Shown here one piece after another: positions 32,892 through 42,585 of a stretch of DNA of 60,220 bases. Numbering within the stretch: the first letter of the stretch is position 1; each line of letters begins with the position of its first letter. The notes under the pieces are model-generated. The model worked only from the letters and a program-made list of their open reading frames with translations, was not told the DNA's origin and did not search any database. The position numbers and the translations under genes were made by a program. The DNA is from Bacillota bacterium (GTDB lineage: Bacteria > Bacillota > UBA4882 > UBA8346). The stretch covers positions 1 through 60,220 of the forward strand of contig JAEYRN010000041.1 in assembly GCA_023435565.1 (NCBI GenBank), given 5' to 3'.

Positions 32892-33034
32892 AATGGTTAA
32901 CCTCCGTTTTAATTTTAATTAGTTTAAGCATCTTTTAAAAAAATATGAAATTGAACAATACGACCGGAATTCCTCCGGACTCATCATCCTTCCTGGCTCA
33001 CTACATCGATTCTGATTTCGGTCTAAGAAAGCAA

Positions 33035-33060
33035 AAAACCGACTTTGGTCGGTTTTTTAT
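33035..33060 (-). terminator. Terminator of the tRNA cluster
   Basis: Minus-strand AAAACCGACCAAAGTCGGTTTTTT hairpin with T-run, 4 bp past the last tRNA. Confidence 0.9.
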
Positions 33061-33063
33061 AAT

Positions 33064-33151
33064 TGGTGCCGAAGGCCGGACTCGAACCGGCACGGTCTTG
33101 CAACCGAGGGATTTTAAGTCCCTTGCGTCTGCCAGTTCCGCCACTTCGGCA
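33064..33151 (-). tRNA. tRNA-Leu (anticodon TAA)
   Basis: 88 nt with a long variable arm, encoded CCA, acceptor TGCCGAA/TTCGGCA and anticodon loop CTTAAAA. Last gene of the cluster. Confidence 0.95.
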
Positions 33152-33168
33152 AAATTTATAAACTTTTT

Positions 33169-33243
<75 letters not shown>

Positions 33244-33338
33244 AAATCAACCTTGCGGTATACTTTAATATACGTGTCTTTAGTAAACTTTGACCCTCAA
33301 AGAGGGTCATCTATATTTATGATTGCTTATTTAACTTT

Positions 33339-33413
33339 TGGAGCGGAAAACGAGATTCGAACTCGCGACCCTCGCCTTGGCAAGGCGATGCTCTACCACT
33401 GAGCTACTTCCGC
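33339..33413 (-). tRNA. tRNA-Gly (anticodon GCC)
   Basis: 75 nt with encoded CCA; acceptor GCGGAAG/TTTCCGC, anticodon loop TTGCCAA. A hairpin TGACCCTCAAAGAGGGTCA (about 33291-33309) lies between this gene and tRNA-Cys, perhaps a processing signal. Confidence 0.95.
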
Positions 33414-33458
33414 ATTTACTTTTGGTACGGGCGAATATTATTCGCTCCTTCTTTCTAA

Positions 33459-33534
<76 letters not shown>

Positions 33535-33606
33535 GTCAGTTCTAAATTATAATTTATATTCACAAAAAGGTCAAGCCATATAATTAACTTTTTAATGAAT
33601 TTTATT

Positions 33607-33683
33607 TGGCGGAGCCGATGGGACTCGAACCCACGGTCTCCAGCGTGACAGGCTGGCATGTTAACCGACTACACCACGGCTCC
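33607..33683 (-). tRNA. tRNA-Asp (anticodon GTC)
   Basis: 77 nt with encoded CCA; acceptor GGAGCCG/CGGCTCC, anticodon loop CTGTCAC. Confidence 0.95.
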
Positions 33684-33757
33684 GCGTTTTTCAGTTATCA
33701 GTGATCATTTATCAGTTATCTATTTTCAATACTGTTACTGAGCACTGTTTACTGTAT

Positions 33758-33834
33758 TGGTGGGCGATGTAGGATTCGAACCTACGACCCCCTGCTTGTA
33801 AGGCAGGTGCTCTCACCAGCTGAGCTAATCGCCC
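33758..33834 (-). tRNA. tRNA-Val (anticodon TAC)
   Basis: 77 nt with encoded CCA; acceptor GGGCGAT/ATCGCCC, anticodon loop CTTACAA. First gene of the six-tRNA minus-strand cluster Val-Asp-Phe-Gly-Cys-Leu. Confidence 0.95.
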
Positions 33835-33857
33835 GCGTGTTTGACGACGCATTTAAT

Positions 33858-33886
33858 AGTATACCGAAAAAAATCCTATCTGTAAA
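33858..33886 (-). promoter_or_regulatory. SigA-type promoter for the tRNA cluster
   Basis: Minus-strand TTTACA (33881-33886), 17-base spacer, TATACT (33858-33863); the start falls ~15 nt before tRNA-Val. Confidence 0.75.
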
Positions 33887-33893
33887 TAGGCAA

Positions 33894-34718
33894 TTAAAGA
33901 TTTTTAATTGAAATTTTTGGGTGAAACCAATTCATAATGTCTTTTACTTGTCCATCACCAAGTTTACTTTGACTAAAGGCCCCATGATAGTCAGAACCGC
34001 CGGTGACAATTAGCCCATATTTGGCAGCCAATTTAAGATAACGGTCGGTTTGTTCCGAGGTATGAGTAGGATAATAAGCCTCTATACCTTGGAGCCCCTT
34101 TTTTACTAATTTAGCGATTAATTGATCGTCAGCCATTCTTCCCGGATGGGCTAAAACTGGGACTCCGCCCGTCTCAATGACTAAGGCTATCGCCTCAAAA
34201 GTTTCAATCTCCCGATGGGGTACATAAGCGAGTCCGCTTTTTCCGAGATAATAACCGAATGCTTCTCTTCCATGACTCATTGAGATCAGACCTGATACTT
34301 GAAGGGCCCTATAAATATGGGCTCTACCAATAAATCTACTGGTGGTCTCGGCTTTAACTTTTTCCCACGATAACGGAATTCTAGCTTTATTCAATTTTTT
34401 AATTATTAAGCGGGCTCTTTCGTCTCTTGACTCCAAAATCAGATCTAATTTACGAAGTAAGACCGGATTATGATAGTCCAAATTATAACCTAAAATATGG
34501 ACTTCAAGGTCCCCAAAATCAGTTGTTAACTCTATCCCAGGCAAAAAAGTAAATTGGTATTTAACTGACTCATCCACCGCTTCCTCAATCCCCGAAACAG
34601 TATCATGGTCAGTGAGGGCTATACCGTCCAACCCGCTTTTTACCGCTTTTTGAATTAATTCTTGGGGTTTTAGACTACCGTCGGAATATGTTGAATGGGT
34701 GTGTAAATCATAGCCCAT
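33894..34718 (-). CDS. PHP-domain phosphoesterase (TrpH/RnmV-like)
   Basis: 274 residues with the polymerase-and-histidinol-phosphatase fold: DLHTHSTYSDG (~4-14), LTDHDTV (~35-41), GIELTT (~60-65), VPVLAHPGR (~188-196) and GGSDYHG (~235-241) supply the metal ligands. An inserted helical domain (~100-165) is typical of the group that hydrolyses 3',5'-nucleoside bisphosphates or trims RNA 5' ends. The start ATG is at 34718. It lies just upstream of the tRNA promoter, downstream of tyrA on the same strand with ~80 bp between. Confidence 0.88.
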   Translation of the reverse strand: MGYDLHTHSTYSDGSLKPQELIQKAVKSGLDGIALTDHDTVSGIEEAVDESVKYQFTFLPGIELTTDFGDLEVHILGYNLDYHNPVLLRKLDLILESRDERARLIIKKLNKARIPLSWEKVKAETTSRFIGRAHIYRALQVSGLISMSHGREAFGYYLGKSGLAYVPHREIETFEAIALVIETGGVPVLAHPGRMADDQLIAKLVKKGLQGIEAYYPTHTSEQTDRYLKLAAKYGLIVTGGSDYHGAFSQSKLGDGQVKDIMNWFHPKISIKNL

Positions 34719-34800
34719 TTTTGATAGCTCCAGATAATAATATTAGGTTAAGGTTATTGTCTGCTTTTCACTTGAAACTCATGCTTGAGACATATTCAAA

Positions 34801-35904
34801 TTACCTTTTTTTAACCATAAACCCGTGTGTTTCCAAAACTTTAACACCCCGGTTGACTGCTTCGTCACTCTCTAAAGCCAATCTAAGAGTACCTCCGGTA
34901 CCTTCTCTAACTCTAAGAATTTCAATATCTTTAATATTTAACCCCGCATCTGCCAGAAACCTTAAAACATTCACGATTGTTCCGGGACGATCCTCAATGG
35001 TTACAACCATCTCGTGCAACAAACTTAAAAAACCTTTGTTTTTGGCGGGGATTTGCATTCGCGTTTCCCGAGCCTGTATTAGAAAATGTTCTAATTGAGA
35101 TGGTTCTCCGGTGGTTAAAACTTCTTTTAAAAGGATTAATTCTTCTTGGAAAGCTTCTATGGCTTTTAATACTTGTTCAAGGTTTCCATGGATTATTCCA
35201 CGCCATACTTCCGGAGATCCCAACGCTATCCTGGTTGTATCCCGGAAGCCGCCAGCCGCCAAGCCAAGTGTTCCAGGAAAGACTTTTTCGGCATCACCCG
35301 CGGTTTTTGCTAAAGTAGCCGCAATAAGATGCGGTAAATGTGAAACCGTCGCTACGATCCGATCATGTTCGTCGGCGGTTAATTTTATTATTTGCGCACC
35401 GACACTTTCAACCAATTCAACTATTAAATCCGCCGCTTTTGAAGAAGTACGTGGATCTTCAATGATAAGATAAGCGGCATTTTGAAATAGAAAAGGGTCA
35501 GCAGCGCTTAGTCCATGTTGCTCCGAGCCGGTCATTGGATGACCGGCTACGAAGTGTTGGAATGATGGTAAAAATTGAAAGACTGCTTCAAGGATGTTTT
35601 TTTTGATACTCCCAAGATCGGAAAAAATGGTCCCTGGCCTTACATAAGGAAGGCATTTCTGAATTGTTGCCACGATTGAATCAACCGGAGTAGCGATAAA
35701 TACCACGGAAGCCTGACAAACAACATCCTTTAAATCTTTAGATGCCTGATTGATGGCCCCTGTTTGATAAGCTTCGTCAATTATTTCCGGGTTTTGGTCC
35801 CAACCGGATACTCTATAACCGGCCCTAACCAAAGCCAAACCCAGAGAGCCACCCATTAAACCCAAGCCTAAAATCGCGATATTCAGCTTATTATCGACAG
35901 CCAT
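34801..35904 (-). CDS. tyrA: Prephenate dehydrogenase with ACT domain
   Basis: NAD(P)-dependent step to 4-hydroxyphenylpyruvate in tyrosine synthesis. 367 residues: a Rossmann NAD fold (ILGLGLMGGSLGLALV, ~10-25), the catalytic helical domain with GHPMTGSEQHG (~119-129) and ATVSHLPHL (~195-203), and a C-terminal ACT domain (~292-360, VVTIEDRPGTIVNVL) that usually gives tyrosine feedback. The ATG at 35904 directly follows the aroF stop codon (35905-35907), so the two are coupled. Confidence 0.95.
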   Translation of the reverse strand: MAVDNKLNIAILGLGLMGGSLGLALVRAGYRVSGWDQNPEIIDEAYQTGAINQASKDLKDVVCQASVVFIATPVDSIVATIQKCLPYVRPGTIFSDLGSIKKNILEAVFQFLPSFQHFVAGHPMTGSEQHGLSAADPFLFQNAAYLIIEDPRTSSKAADLIVELVESVGAQIIKLTADEHDRIVATVSHLPHLIAATLAKTAGDAEKVFPGTLGLAAGGFRDTTRIALGSPEVWRGIIHGNLEQVLKAIEAFQEELILLKEVLTTGEPSQLEHFLIQARETRMQIPAKNKGFLSLLHEMVVTIEDRPGTIVNVLRFLADAGLNIKDIEILRVREGTGGTLRLALESDEAVNRGVKVLETHGFMVKKR

Positions 35905-36918
35905 TTAAATTCCACGTCCAACAGCGGTAGCGACCGGACTAATCTCCGCCAATAAAGCTTCAAATTCGGTGAAATTTAATGACTGGGGACCATCGGAAAG
36001 GGCTGATTCCGGATCCGGATGAACCTCGATTAATAATCCATCAGCCCCAGCTGCAACAGCGGCTCTCGATAGCGGCGCTACCAAATGACGTTTCCCTGTT
36101 CCATGACTGGGATCAGCCAGGACCGGAAGATGGCTCAAGCGTTGTATTGAAGGAATCGCACTTAAATCCAGAGTATTCCGGGTTGAGGTCTCATAAGTCC
36201 GGATCCCGCGTTCGCAGAGGACCACTTGAAAATTCCCTTCACTTAATACATACTCCGCGGCCATTAACCATTCTTCGATGGTAGCAGCCAATCCCCGCTT
36301 TAAAATAACCGGTTTCTTGGTTTTACCGACCTCTTTAAGCAAGGTAAAATTTTGCATATTACGGGCGCCGATTTGAAACATATCGGCATAACGGGCTACC
36401 AAATCAACGTCCCTGGGATTGACCACTTCCGTCACGAAAGGAATCCCAACTTCATTACGAACGTTTTCCAATATCTTTAAGCCGTCTTCTTCCAAACCCT
36501 GAAAAGCATAGGGAGAGGTGCGCGGTTTAAAGGCTCCGCCTCTGAGCATTGAGGCGCCGGCTTTTTTAACCGCCCGAGCGGTGTCCATCATTTGCGCTTC
36601 ATTTTCTACGGCACACGGACCGGCGATGATTATCAGCTTGCTTCCGCCGAATACTACATTATCTACTTTAACCTCACTGGTTTCTTTTTTAAACTCTCTG
36701 CTGGCCAATTTGAAAGGTTGCAAAATTGGAATGACTTTATCCACTCCATCCATGGCTTCAATCGATTCCAAAATTCCGGGCCTTTTTTGGCCGATCGCCC
36801 CGATTACTGTCCGTTCTACTCCTTTAGAGAAGTGAATTCCAAACCCCCATTGTTCAAGTTTTCCCTGAACGTGTTGGATTTGCGCCTCCGTGGCCCTTGC
36901 ATTCATGACGATAATCAT
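35905..36918 (-). CDS. aroF: 3-deoxy-7-phosphoheptulonate synthase (DAHP synthase), class I-beta
   Basis: First step of the shikimate pathway, from phosphoenolpyruvate and erythrose 4-phosphate. 337 residues: an N-terminal ferredoxin-like regulatory domain (~1-70) as in the Thermotoga-type enzyme, then the TIM barrel with IIAGPCAVE (~96-104), RGGAFKPRTSPYAFQG (~125-140), GARNMQN (~188-194), KRGL (~207-210), CERGIRTYE (~235-243) and DPSHGTGKR (~273-281). The N-terminal domain is the likely site of tyrosine inhibition. ATG at 36918 after AGGAGG. Leads an aroF-tyrA operon with a clear promoter. Confidence 0.96.
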   Translation of the reverse strand: MIIVMNARATEAQIQHVQGKLEQWGFGIHFSKGVERTVIGAIGQKRPGILESIEAMDGVDKVIPILQPFKLASREFKKETSEVKVDNVVFGGSKLIIIAGPCAVENEAQMMDTARAVKKAGASMLRGGAFKPRTSPYAFQGLEEDGLKILENVRNEVGIPFVTEVVNPRDVDLVARYADMFQIGARNMQNFTLLKEVGKTKKPVILKRGLAATIEEWLMAAEYVLSEGNFQVVLCERGIRTYETSTRNTLDLSAIPSIQRLSHLPVLADPSHGTGKRHLVAPLSRAAVAAGADGLLIEVHPDPESALSDGPQSLNFTEFEALLAEISPVATAVGRGI

Positions 36919-36986
36919 ATTATTCCTCCTACCATCCTACATTTTTCCGAGAAAGTTCCTGTTTATTCCTTCTCGAATTGTTATTT

Positions 36987-37015
36987 ATTATAGCAGGCGA
37001 CCAATTATTTGTAAA
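36987..37015 (-). promoter_or_regulatory. SigA-type promoter for aroF-tyrA
   Basis: Minus-strand TTTACA (37010-37015), 17-base spacer, TATAAT (36987-36992). Confidence 0.8.
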
Positions 37016-37122
37016 TGATTTATCGAACTGAGGGTATTATTGTAACAGATTGTTTACTATAAAATATTGCTTTAATTACAGTAATTATCAATAACAAATT
37101 AATAACTTATTATGTTAAAGCT

Positions 37123-37152
37123 TTGACAGAATTGTTCAAGCTTTAGTAAAAT
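37123..37152 (+). promoter_or_regulatory. SigA-type promoter for the RluA-family gene
   Basis: Plus-strand TTGACA (37123-37128), 18-base spacer, TAAAAT (37147-37152). It diverges from the aroF promoter within a 294-bp A+T-rich gap. Confidence 0.7.
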
Positions 37153-37212
37153 AATAATTATGAGATCAAAATATAAAGTAATATCTTTTACGAAAAACTT
37201 AGAGGAGAATTT

Positions 37213-38091
37213 ATGGGCCAAATCACATATGAAATTGAATATAATCTAAAAGAGTCGGTTCCGATTTCCGATTTTTTAAAAAAACATTCCCCCCTTTCAG
37301 GGAGGAGTTTACGTATATATTTTTTTAAAGGATTAATCCACCGTAACGGTAAAAAAGCCCATTCTCAAACCCGTTTAAAACCCGGTGACCACATTACTAT
37401 CTATGCTCTTTCGGAAAATCATAACAAGCTTGAAGACGAACCAATACCCATTAAAATTGTCTATGAAGATCAAAATCTGTTGGTAATTGATAAACCGGCT
37501 TTACTTGCCGTCCACCCTAGCGGCGCCATAAAATCAGGAACTCTGGCCAATGCCGTCGCCTATTACTTTAATGAAATCGGTTTAAAGTCCAAAGTTCGGC
37601 CGGTTAACCGATTGGACTATGGAACATCCGGCTTGATAATTTTCGCTAAAAATGCTAAGACACAAGAGTTGTTGAGCGAAGAGATTAAGAAAGGCCAAAT
37701 CGACAGAGTTTATTATACGGTAGTCGCCGGTTTAGTAGAAGTTGATCGTGGAATTATTGATCTTTCAATTAATGAACAAAACGGGACACGTAAAATAGGG
37801 TCTAATGGTAAAAAAGCTTTAACTGAATATCAAACTCTTAAAAGACTCAAAAACGCTACTTTACTGGAAGTCAGCCTTCAAACCGGTAGAACGCACCAAA
37901 TAAGGATACATTTAAGTGCCATCGGACATCCGATTTACGGCGATATTCAGTATGGCAAAAAAACTTCATTAATTAAAAGGCCGGCATTGCATGCCGGCAA
38001 ATTAGTTTTTCATAATTCCGCCTTTTCTGTCCCTGAACTTCAAGCTCACTGGCCGGATGACTTTCAAAAATTAATCGATAACCTAGTCTAG
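37213..38091 (+). CDS. RluA-family RNA pseudouridine synthase
   Basis: 292 residues: an N-terminal S4-like RNA-binding domain (~10-75) and the catalytic domain (~80-290). The active-site Asp is in NRLDYGTSG (~133-141), a close variant of HRLDxxTSG, with Asn in place of His. TGRTHQIRIHL (~223-233) and PIYGD follow. It modifies uridines in rRNA or tRNA; the exact target is unknown. ATG at 37213 after AGAGGAG. Monocistronic on the plus strand, convergent with miaB. Confidence 0.92.
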   Translation: MGQITYEIEYNLKESVPISDFLKKHSPLSGRSLRIYFFKGLIHRNGKKAHSQTRLKPGDHITIYALSENHNKLEDEPIPIKIVYEDQNLLVIDKPALLAVHPSGAIKSGTLANAVAYYFNEIGLKSKVRPVNRLDYGTSGLIIFAKNAKTQELLSEEIKKGQIDRVYYTVVAGLVEVDRGIIDLSINEQNGTRKIGSNGKKALTEYQTLKRLKNATLLEVSLQTGRTHQIRIHLSAIGHPIYGDIQYGKKTSLIKRPALHAGKLVFHNSAFSVPELQAHWPDDFQKLIDNLV

Positions 38092-38112
38092 GTAGTTGAC
38101 TTAGGATCTAAT

Positions 38113-39435
38113 TTATACTAACAGCTCACCCTCTAATGTGAATGTTTGGGCGCCAGTGACCTTAACTACGGCCAAGTCTCCAGGTTTGATGTTATGACCC
38201 GGTTTAAAGTGAATCAACTTATTTTGAGTATTTCTACCCGACCAAATATCAGGATTCTTTTCACTGACTCCTTCGACCAAAACTTCACTTAAGGTTCCGA
38301 TGTACTCCTGATTTTTTTCGTAGGAAATTCCGTTTTGAATCTGAATCAACCGGTTAAGCCTGCGCTTTTTATTATCTTCATCGATTGGGTCATCAATTTT
38401 CGCTGCAGGGGTGCCTGATCTTGGCGAATAAATAAAAGTAAATGCACCGTCATACCTAACCTTTTGGACCAAATCAAGTGTATCTTCGAAATCTTCCTCG
38501 GTTTCACCCGGGAAACCGACAATAATATCGGTGGTTAAGGCTAGGCCGGGTATTTTACTTTTAATCTTGTCAACTAATGCCAAATAACTTTCTTTCGTAT
38601 AATGCCGGTTCATTAACTTTAGTACCCGGCTGCTTCCCGATTGTAGCGGCAAATGAAGATGGCGACAAATATTTCGATGCTCAGACATAACTTGGATTAA
38701 CTCATCGGATAAGTCTTTTGGATGGGATGTTTGAAAACGAATTCGGTCTACCCCTTCGGCAGCAATTTTTTCAAGCAATTTGGCAAAGTTGAAGCTATGG
38801 TCTTGAAAATCCAAACCGTATGAATTGACATTTTGCCCCAGCAAAGTGATTTCTTTGACTCCGGAACGGAGTAGGTCTTGCACTTCCGCTAAGATAGCAT
38901 CAGGCTGTCGGCTTCTCTCCCGGCCCCGGACATAAGGGACAATGCAGTAAGAACAAAAATTATTACAGCCGTACATAATTGTAATCCAGGCTTTAAAAGG
39001 ATCGTTTCTTTTGACAGGAAGTCCTTCATGGATATCTCCCTCCGAGTCCCATACTTCATATAACTGAGATCTTTCGATTTCAACTTTTTTGAGTAGCTTT
39101 GAAAGCTCATGAAGGTTATGGGTACCGAAGACCAAATCAACATAAGGGTAAGATTTTCGTATTTTCTCCACTACTGCCGACTGCTGGACCATACAGCCGC
39201 ATACTCCGATGATGCAGTCCTGATTTTTTTCCTTAAAAGCTTTTAAATTACCAATATTCCCATAAAGACGGTTTTCAGCGTTTTCCCTTACACAACAAGT
39301 GTTTAAGAGAATTAAATCCGCATCCTGGGTGGAAATGGCCGGAGCATACCCTAATTTCTCCAATATTCCGGCTAAAACTTCAGAATCATGGACATTCATT
39401 TGACAACCAAAAGTGGTAATATGGTATTTTTTCAA
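38113..39435 (-). CDS. miaB: tRNA-2-methylthio-N6-dimethylallyladenosine synthase MiaB
   Basis: Radical-SAM methylthiotransferase acting on i6A37 of tRNAs that read UNN codons. 440 residues: an N-terminal UPF0004 domain with three cluster Cys (FGCQMN ~10, NTCCVREN ~46, VCGCMVQQ ~80), the radical-SAM motif GCNNFCSYCIVPYVRG (~153-168) and a C-terminal TRAM domain (~375-440). TTG start at 39435 following GGAGA. Codon and length are normal. It stands alone between the RluA gene and the accessory-looking region at 39.6-43.7 kb. Confidence 0.96.
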   Translation of the reverse strand: MKKYHITTFGCQMNVHDSEVLAGILEKLGYAPAISTQDADLILLNTCCVRENAENRLYGNIGNLKAFKEKNQDCIIGVCGCMVQQSAVVEKIRKSYPYVDLVFGTHNLHELSKLLKKVEIERSQLYEVWDSEGDIHEGLPVKRNDPFKAWITIMYGCNNFCSYCIVPYVRGRERSRQPDAILAEVQDLLRSGVKEITLLGQNVNSYGLDFQDHSFNFAKLLEKIAAEGVDRIRFQTSHPKDLSDELIQVMSEHRNICRHLHLPLQSGSSRVLKLMNRHYTKESYLALVDKIKSKIPGLALTTDIIVGFPGETEEDFEDTLDLVQKVRYDGAFTFIYSPRSGTPAAKIDDPIDEDNKKRRLNRLIQIQNGISYEKNQEYIGTLSEVLVEGVSEKNPDIWSGRNTQNKLIHFKPGHNIKPGDLAVVKVTGAQTFTLEGELLV

Positions 39436-39639
39436 GATGGATTCTCCATACTTTCTTTAATTAAATTTCTCAAATACGTCAACAATAATTGAAAAACCGG
39501 CTATAGGGTTATTTTAGACAGGAAAAACCCTCGCTATAACCTTCAGGATAATTTTTCAATTAAATTTTACTATATCATATTTCGATGAAAAATGTTAGTT
39601 TATGACCTTAATCTTTAACTTCCTTTTGGGTTAGTGACT

Positions 39640-39784
39640 CAACTTTCCCACTTCAAAATGCTTTCTCAGTTAAGTCATATCAATCAATATCAATTTTTAA
39701 AAATATCGAAAGCTTTAACGATTTTTCAAAAATTGATGTTCCGAAGCGTTGACTTAACTGTATAATTTTAAGGTGGGAAAGTTG
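39640..39784. repeat. 145-bp interrupted inverted repeat (MITE-like)
   Basis: Three nested arms pair across the element: CAACTTTCCCAC (39640-39651) with GTGGGAAAGTTG (39773-39784), CAGTTAAGTCA with TGACTTAACTG, and ATCAATTTTTAAAAAT with ATTTTTCAAAAATTGAT. The whole can fold into one long hairpin. It codes for nothing visible and lies 45 bp past the ATPase stop codon. The rest of the gap 39436-39639 has a weak hairpin (about 39500-39530) and nothing else clear to me. Confidence 0.7.
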
Positions 39785-39828
39785 TATTAGTGATTATTCC
39801 ATAAACCGTCGTGAACTCCTTAACTTGT

Positions 39829-42471
39829 TTATTTAATGAACTTTCTTTGAAAGGTTTTTACCAACTCCACTAATGGGATAATTGAACATGAAGCCGTCAC
39901 AACCAAGGCCCATTGTCCCAAATCCAACCGGACCACTTTGAAAAGGTCGTTTAATGCAGGAATCACTATCACCAGAACCTGTAGAGCCCCGGAGATTAGG
40001 AATGCCCCCAAGAGGTAAGGATTGGATAAAATCCCCTGACGATAAAGGGAAATCTTATTGGAACGGACGGTAAAAGCATGAGTTAACTGGACCAGACCTA
40101 GGGTGGCAAAGGCGATGGTGACGGCGGTCTCCATGGAATACAGACTCATTCCGAGATAAAAAGCGGCTAAGGTTATTACCCCTTTGAGAATGCCTTGGTA
40201 TAAAATACTGATTCCCACTCCGTCGGCAAACAGACTCTGCTTGGCATCCCTGGGCTTTTCCCGCATAATGTCCGATTCGGCTTTCTCCACGCCCAAGGCC
40301 AAAGCCGGGAGGGAATCCGTAATCAGATTTACCCAGAGCAAATGGATGGGGTGAAGAATCATCCAGTTAAATAGGGTCGCGATGAACAGGGTCACGATTT
40401 CTCCCAGGTGAGTCGAGAGTAAAAATTGAATGCTTTTCCGGATATTATTGTAAAGCTTCCGCCCTTCTTCCACAGCGCTGACGATAGTGGCAAAATTATC
40501 GTCGGATAAAACCATATCCGAAACTCCTTTACTCACATCAGTCCCGGTGATTCCCATGCCGATACCGATATCCGCGGCCTGAAGCGCCGGAGCATCATTT
40601 ACCCCATCCCCGGTCATTGCCACAATCTTCCCCTTGTTCTTCCACGCTTTTACGATCCGGACCTTATGTTCGGGCGAGACCCTGGCGTAAACCGAATAGG
40701 CCGCTACCCTCTCCTCAAGCTCCGCATCTTCCATCCCGTTGAGTTCAGCACCGGTTATTGCTTCTCGAGAATCTTTCAAGATCCGGACTTCCTTGGCAAT
40801 CGCAATCGCTGTCTCTTTATGGTCACCGGTGATCATCACCGGTTTGATTCCGGCTTGAACACAAAGTTCCACTGCCTTTTTGACTTCATCCCGCGGCGGA
40901 TCGATCATGCCGACCAGTCCGGTGAAGATTAGGTCTTTTTCGATACCGGACGAATCGACCTCATCGGGTAATTCCCCAAGATCCTTATATGCTAATCCTA
41001 AAACCCGCAGGGCCTTTTGACCCATTTCCAAATTGACTTGGCGGATTTCTGCCAGCCTCAGCTCAGTCAAGGGTTGAACCCCGTCATGACCCAATATTCG
41101 GTTGCAGCGGGCCAGTAATATGTCGGGAGCCCCTTTGGTCATTACCCGTAGGGCTGAATCCCGCCGGTTGATGGTGGTCATCAGTTTCCGTTCGGAGTCA
41201 AAGGGAATTTCATTCAGGCGGGGCATCGTCTCTTTTAGTTCCTCACTGAAAACATGTTTGGCGGAGGCGCATTCAATCAAAGCAATTTCAGTAGGATCAC
41301 CAATTGAATCAACGATGATTCCGTTTTTAAGGTTGAGTTTGGCGTCGTTACAGGCAACCATAATCTGCAATAGGGTTTTGGATACTCCGGAATCTTCGAG
41401 GTTGGCGCAGGATACGGTTTTTCCGCCCAAATATAATTCTTGAACCGTCATTTGATTCTGAGTCAAAGTGCCGGTCTTATCGGAACAGATCACCTGTGTG
41501 CATCCCAGTGTTTCGACGGTGGAAAGTTTCCTGATAATAGCATGCCGCTTCGCCATCTTCTGAACCCCCAAGGCAAGGACAATGGTGATGATGGCGGGCA
41601 ATCCTTCGGGGATCGCGGCTACCGCCAGACTGACCGCGATCAGAAGCATCTGGAAAAGCTCTCTCCCCTTAATTACGCCGATGGCAAAGATTACCACGGA
41701 AATTATAGTAATGGCGACCGTTAACAATTTGGTAAGCTCAGTGAGGCGATTCTGGAGCGGAGTCTCTTTTGGTTCAGTATCTTGCAGTCCCCCGGCGATC
41801 CGACCCATTTGAGTCTCCATGCCTGTGGACGTAACAACGCCGGTTCCCCTGCCGTAGGTGACGTGGCAACCCATAAAAGCCATGTTTTTCTGATCGCCCA
41901 GCGGAAGATCATTGTTTTCAATGGGATTGATGGTTTTATCTGTCGGAACCGATTCTCCGGTGAGCATTGACTCATCGATCCGCAGGTTTGATATTTCAAT
42001 TAAACGCATGTCCGCCGGCACCCGATCCCCGGCTTCCAACAATACCATATCCCCCGGAACCAACTCTTCGGAGTTGATTAATTGAACTTTCCCTCTTCGC
42101 TTGACTTTAGCCATGGGAGCGGACATTGACTTCAAGGCCTCCAATGCCTTTTCGGCCTTATTCTCCTGGAACACCCCCAAAATAGAGTTGACAATGATAA
42201 CGACAAAAATGATGTAGGCGCTTTTCACTTCTTGAAGTAAAATTGAGATAACCGCGGCCGCCAGTAGCGTTACTACCATCACATTCCGAAACTGTTGGAA
42301 AAACCGGGACAAAAGAGATGGTTTTTTTCCCTCCCGGAGAATATTCTTACCATAGGTCCCGATCCGTTCCGCCGCTTGTTTCTCACCAAGTCCTTCCCCG
42401 GATGTTCCTAAACTTTTAATCAGATCTTCAATGGCAACCGAATGGTAAATGATGTTTTTTTCAGTCGTCAT
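39829..42471 (-). CDS. P2-type cation-transporting ATPase, probably Mn2+/Ca2+ exporter
   Basis: 880-residue P-type pump like bacterial Ca2+-ATPases. Present are the N-terminal cation ATPase domain, the actuator loop MLTGESVP, the phosphorylated Asp in SDKTGTLTQNQ, MTGDGVNDAPAL, and about ten membrane helices. Ion-site residues by comparison with SERCA: helix 4 AAIPEGLP is intact, and helix 6 WVNLITDS keeps Asn/Thr/Asp. Helix 5 reads STHLGE, so His688 replaces the Asn, and helix 8 has Gln in place of the Glu. Site I is thus altered and site II kept. The manganese riboswitch upstream argues for Mn2+ export, as for Lactococcus YoaB. ATG at 42471. It looks richer in G+C than its neighbours, hinting at transfer. 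Confidence 0.93.
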   Translation of the reverse strand: MTTEKNIIYHSVAIEDLIKSLGTSGEGLGEKQAAERIGTYGKNILREGKKPSLLSRFFQQFRNVMVVTLLAAAVISILLQEVKSAYIIFVVIIVNSILGVFQENKAEKALEALKSMSAPMAKVKRRGKVQLINSEELVPGDMVLLEAGDRVPADMRLIEISNLRIDESMLTGESVPTDKTINPIENNDLPLGDQKNMAFMGCHVTYGRGTGVVTSTGMETQMGRIAGGLQDTEPKETPLQNRLTELTKLLTVAITIISVVIFAIGVIKGRELFQMLLIAVSLAVAAIPEGLPAIITIVLALGVQKMAKRHAIIRKLSTVETLGCTQVICSDKTGTLTQNQMTVQELYLGGKTVSCANLEDSGVSKTLLQIMVACNDAKLNLKNGIIVDSIGDPTEIALIECASAKHVFSEELKETMPRLNEIPFDSERKLMTTINRRDSALRVMTKGAPDILLARCNRILGHDGVQPLTELRLAEIRQVNLEMGQKALRVLGLAYKDLGELPDEVDSSGIEKDLIFTGLVGMIDPPRDEVKKAVELCVQAGIKPVMITGDHKETAIAIAKEVRILKDSREAITGAELNGMEDAELEERVAAYSVYARVSPEHKVRIVKAWKNKGKIVAMTGDGVNDAPALQAADIGIGMGITGTDVSKGVSDMVLSDDNFATIVSAVEEGRKLYNNIRKSIQFLLSTHLGEIVTLFIATLFNWMILHPIHLLWVNLITDSLPALALGVEKAESDIMREKPRDAKQSLFADGVGISILYQGILKGVITLAAFYLGMSLYSMETAVTIAFATLGLVQLTHAFTVRSNKISLYRQGILSNPYLLGAFLISGALQVLVIVIPALNDLFKVVRLDLGQWALVVTASCSIIPLVELVKTFQRKFIK

Positions 42472-42585
42472 CTTATTAATCCTCCCTGCTCACTATTAAC
42501 CTTTAAAATTGATAGTTCCCCTATCTAGTTTGTGTTATCCGTTAGCTTCTTTCATCTCAGCTATGCCTTATAGGAATTTCGAATA

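Noticed and set aside
33423..33450. GCGAATATTATTCGC palindrome between tRNA genes as an operator
   Set aside because: Short and in a spacer between co-transcribed tRNAs; a processing hairpin or chance is more likely.
39829..42471. Magnesium or potassium pump
   Set aside because: The helix 4 PEGL and helix 6 NxxTD motifs and the length fit P2A-type Ca/Mn pumps, and the riboswitch signature indicates manganese.
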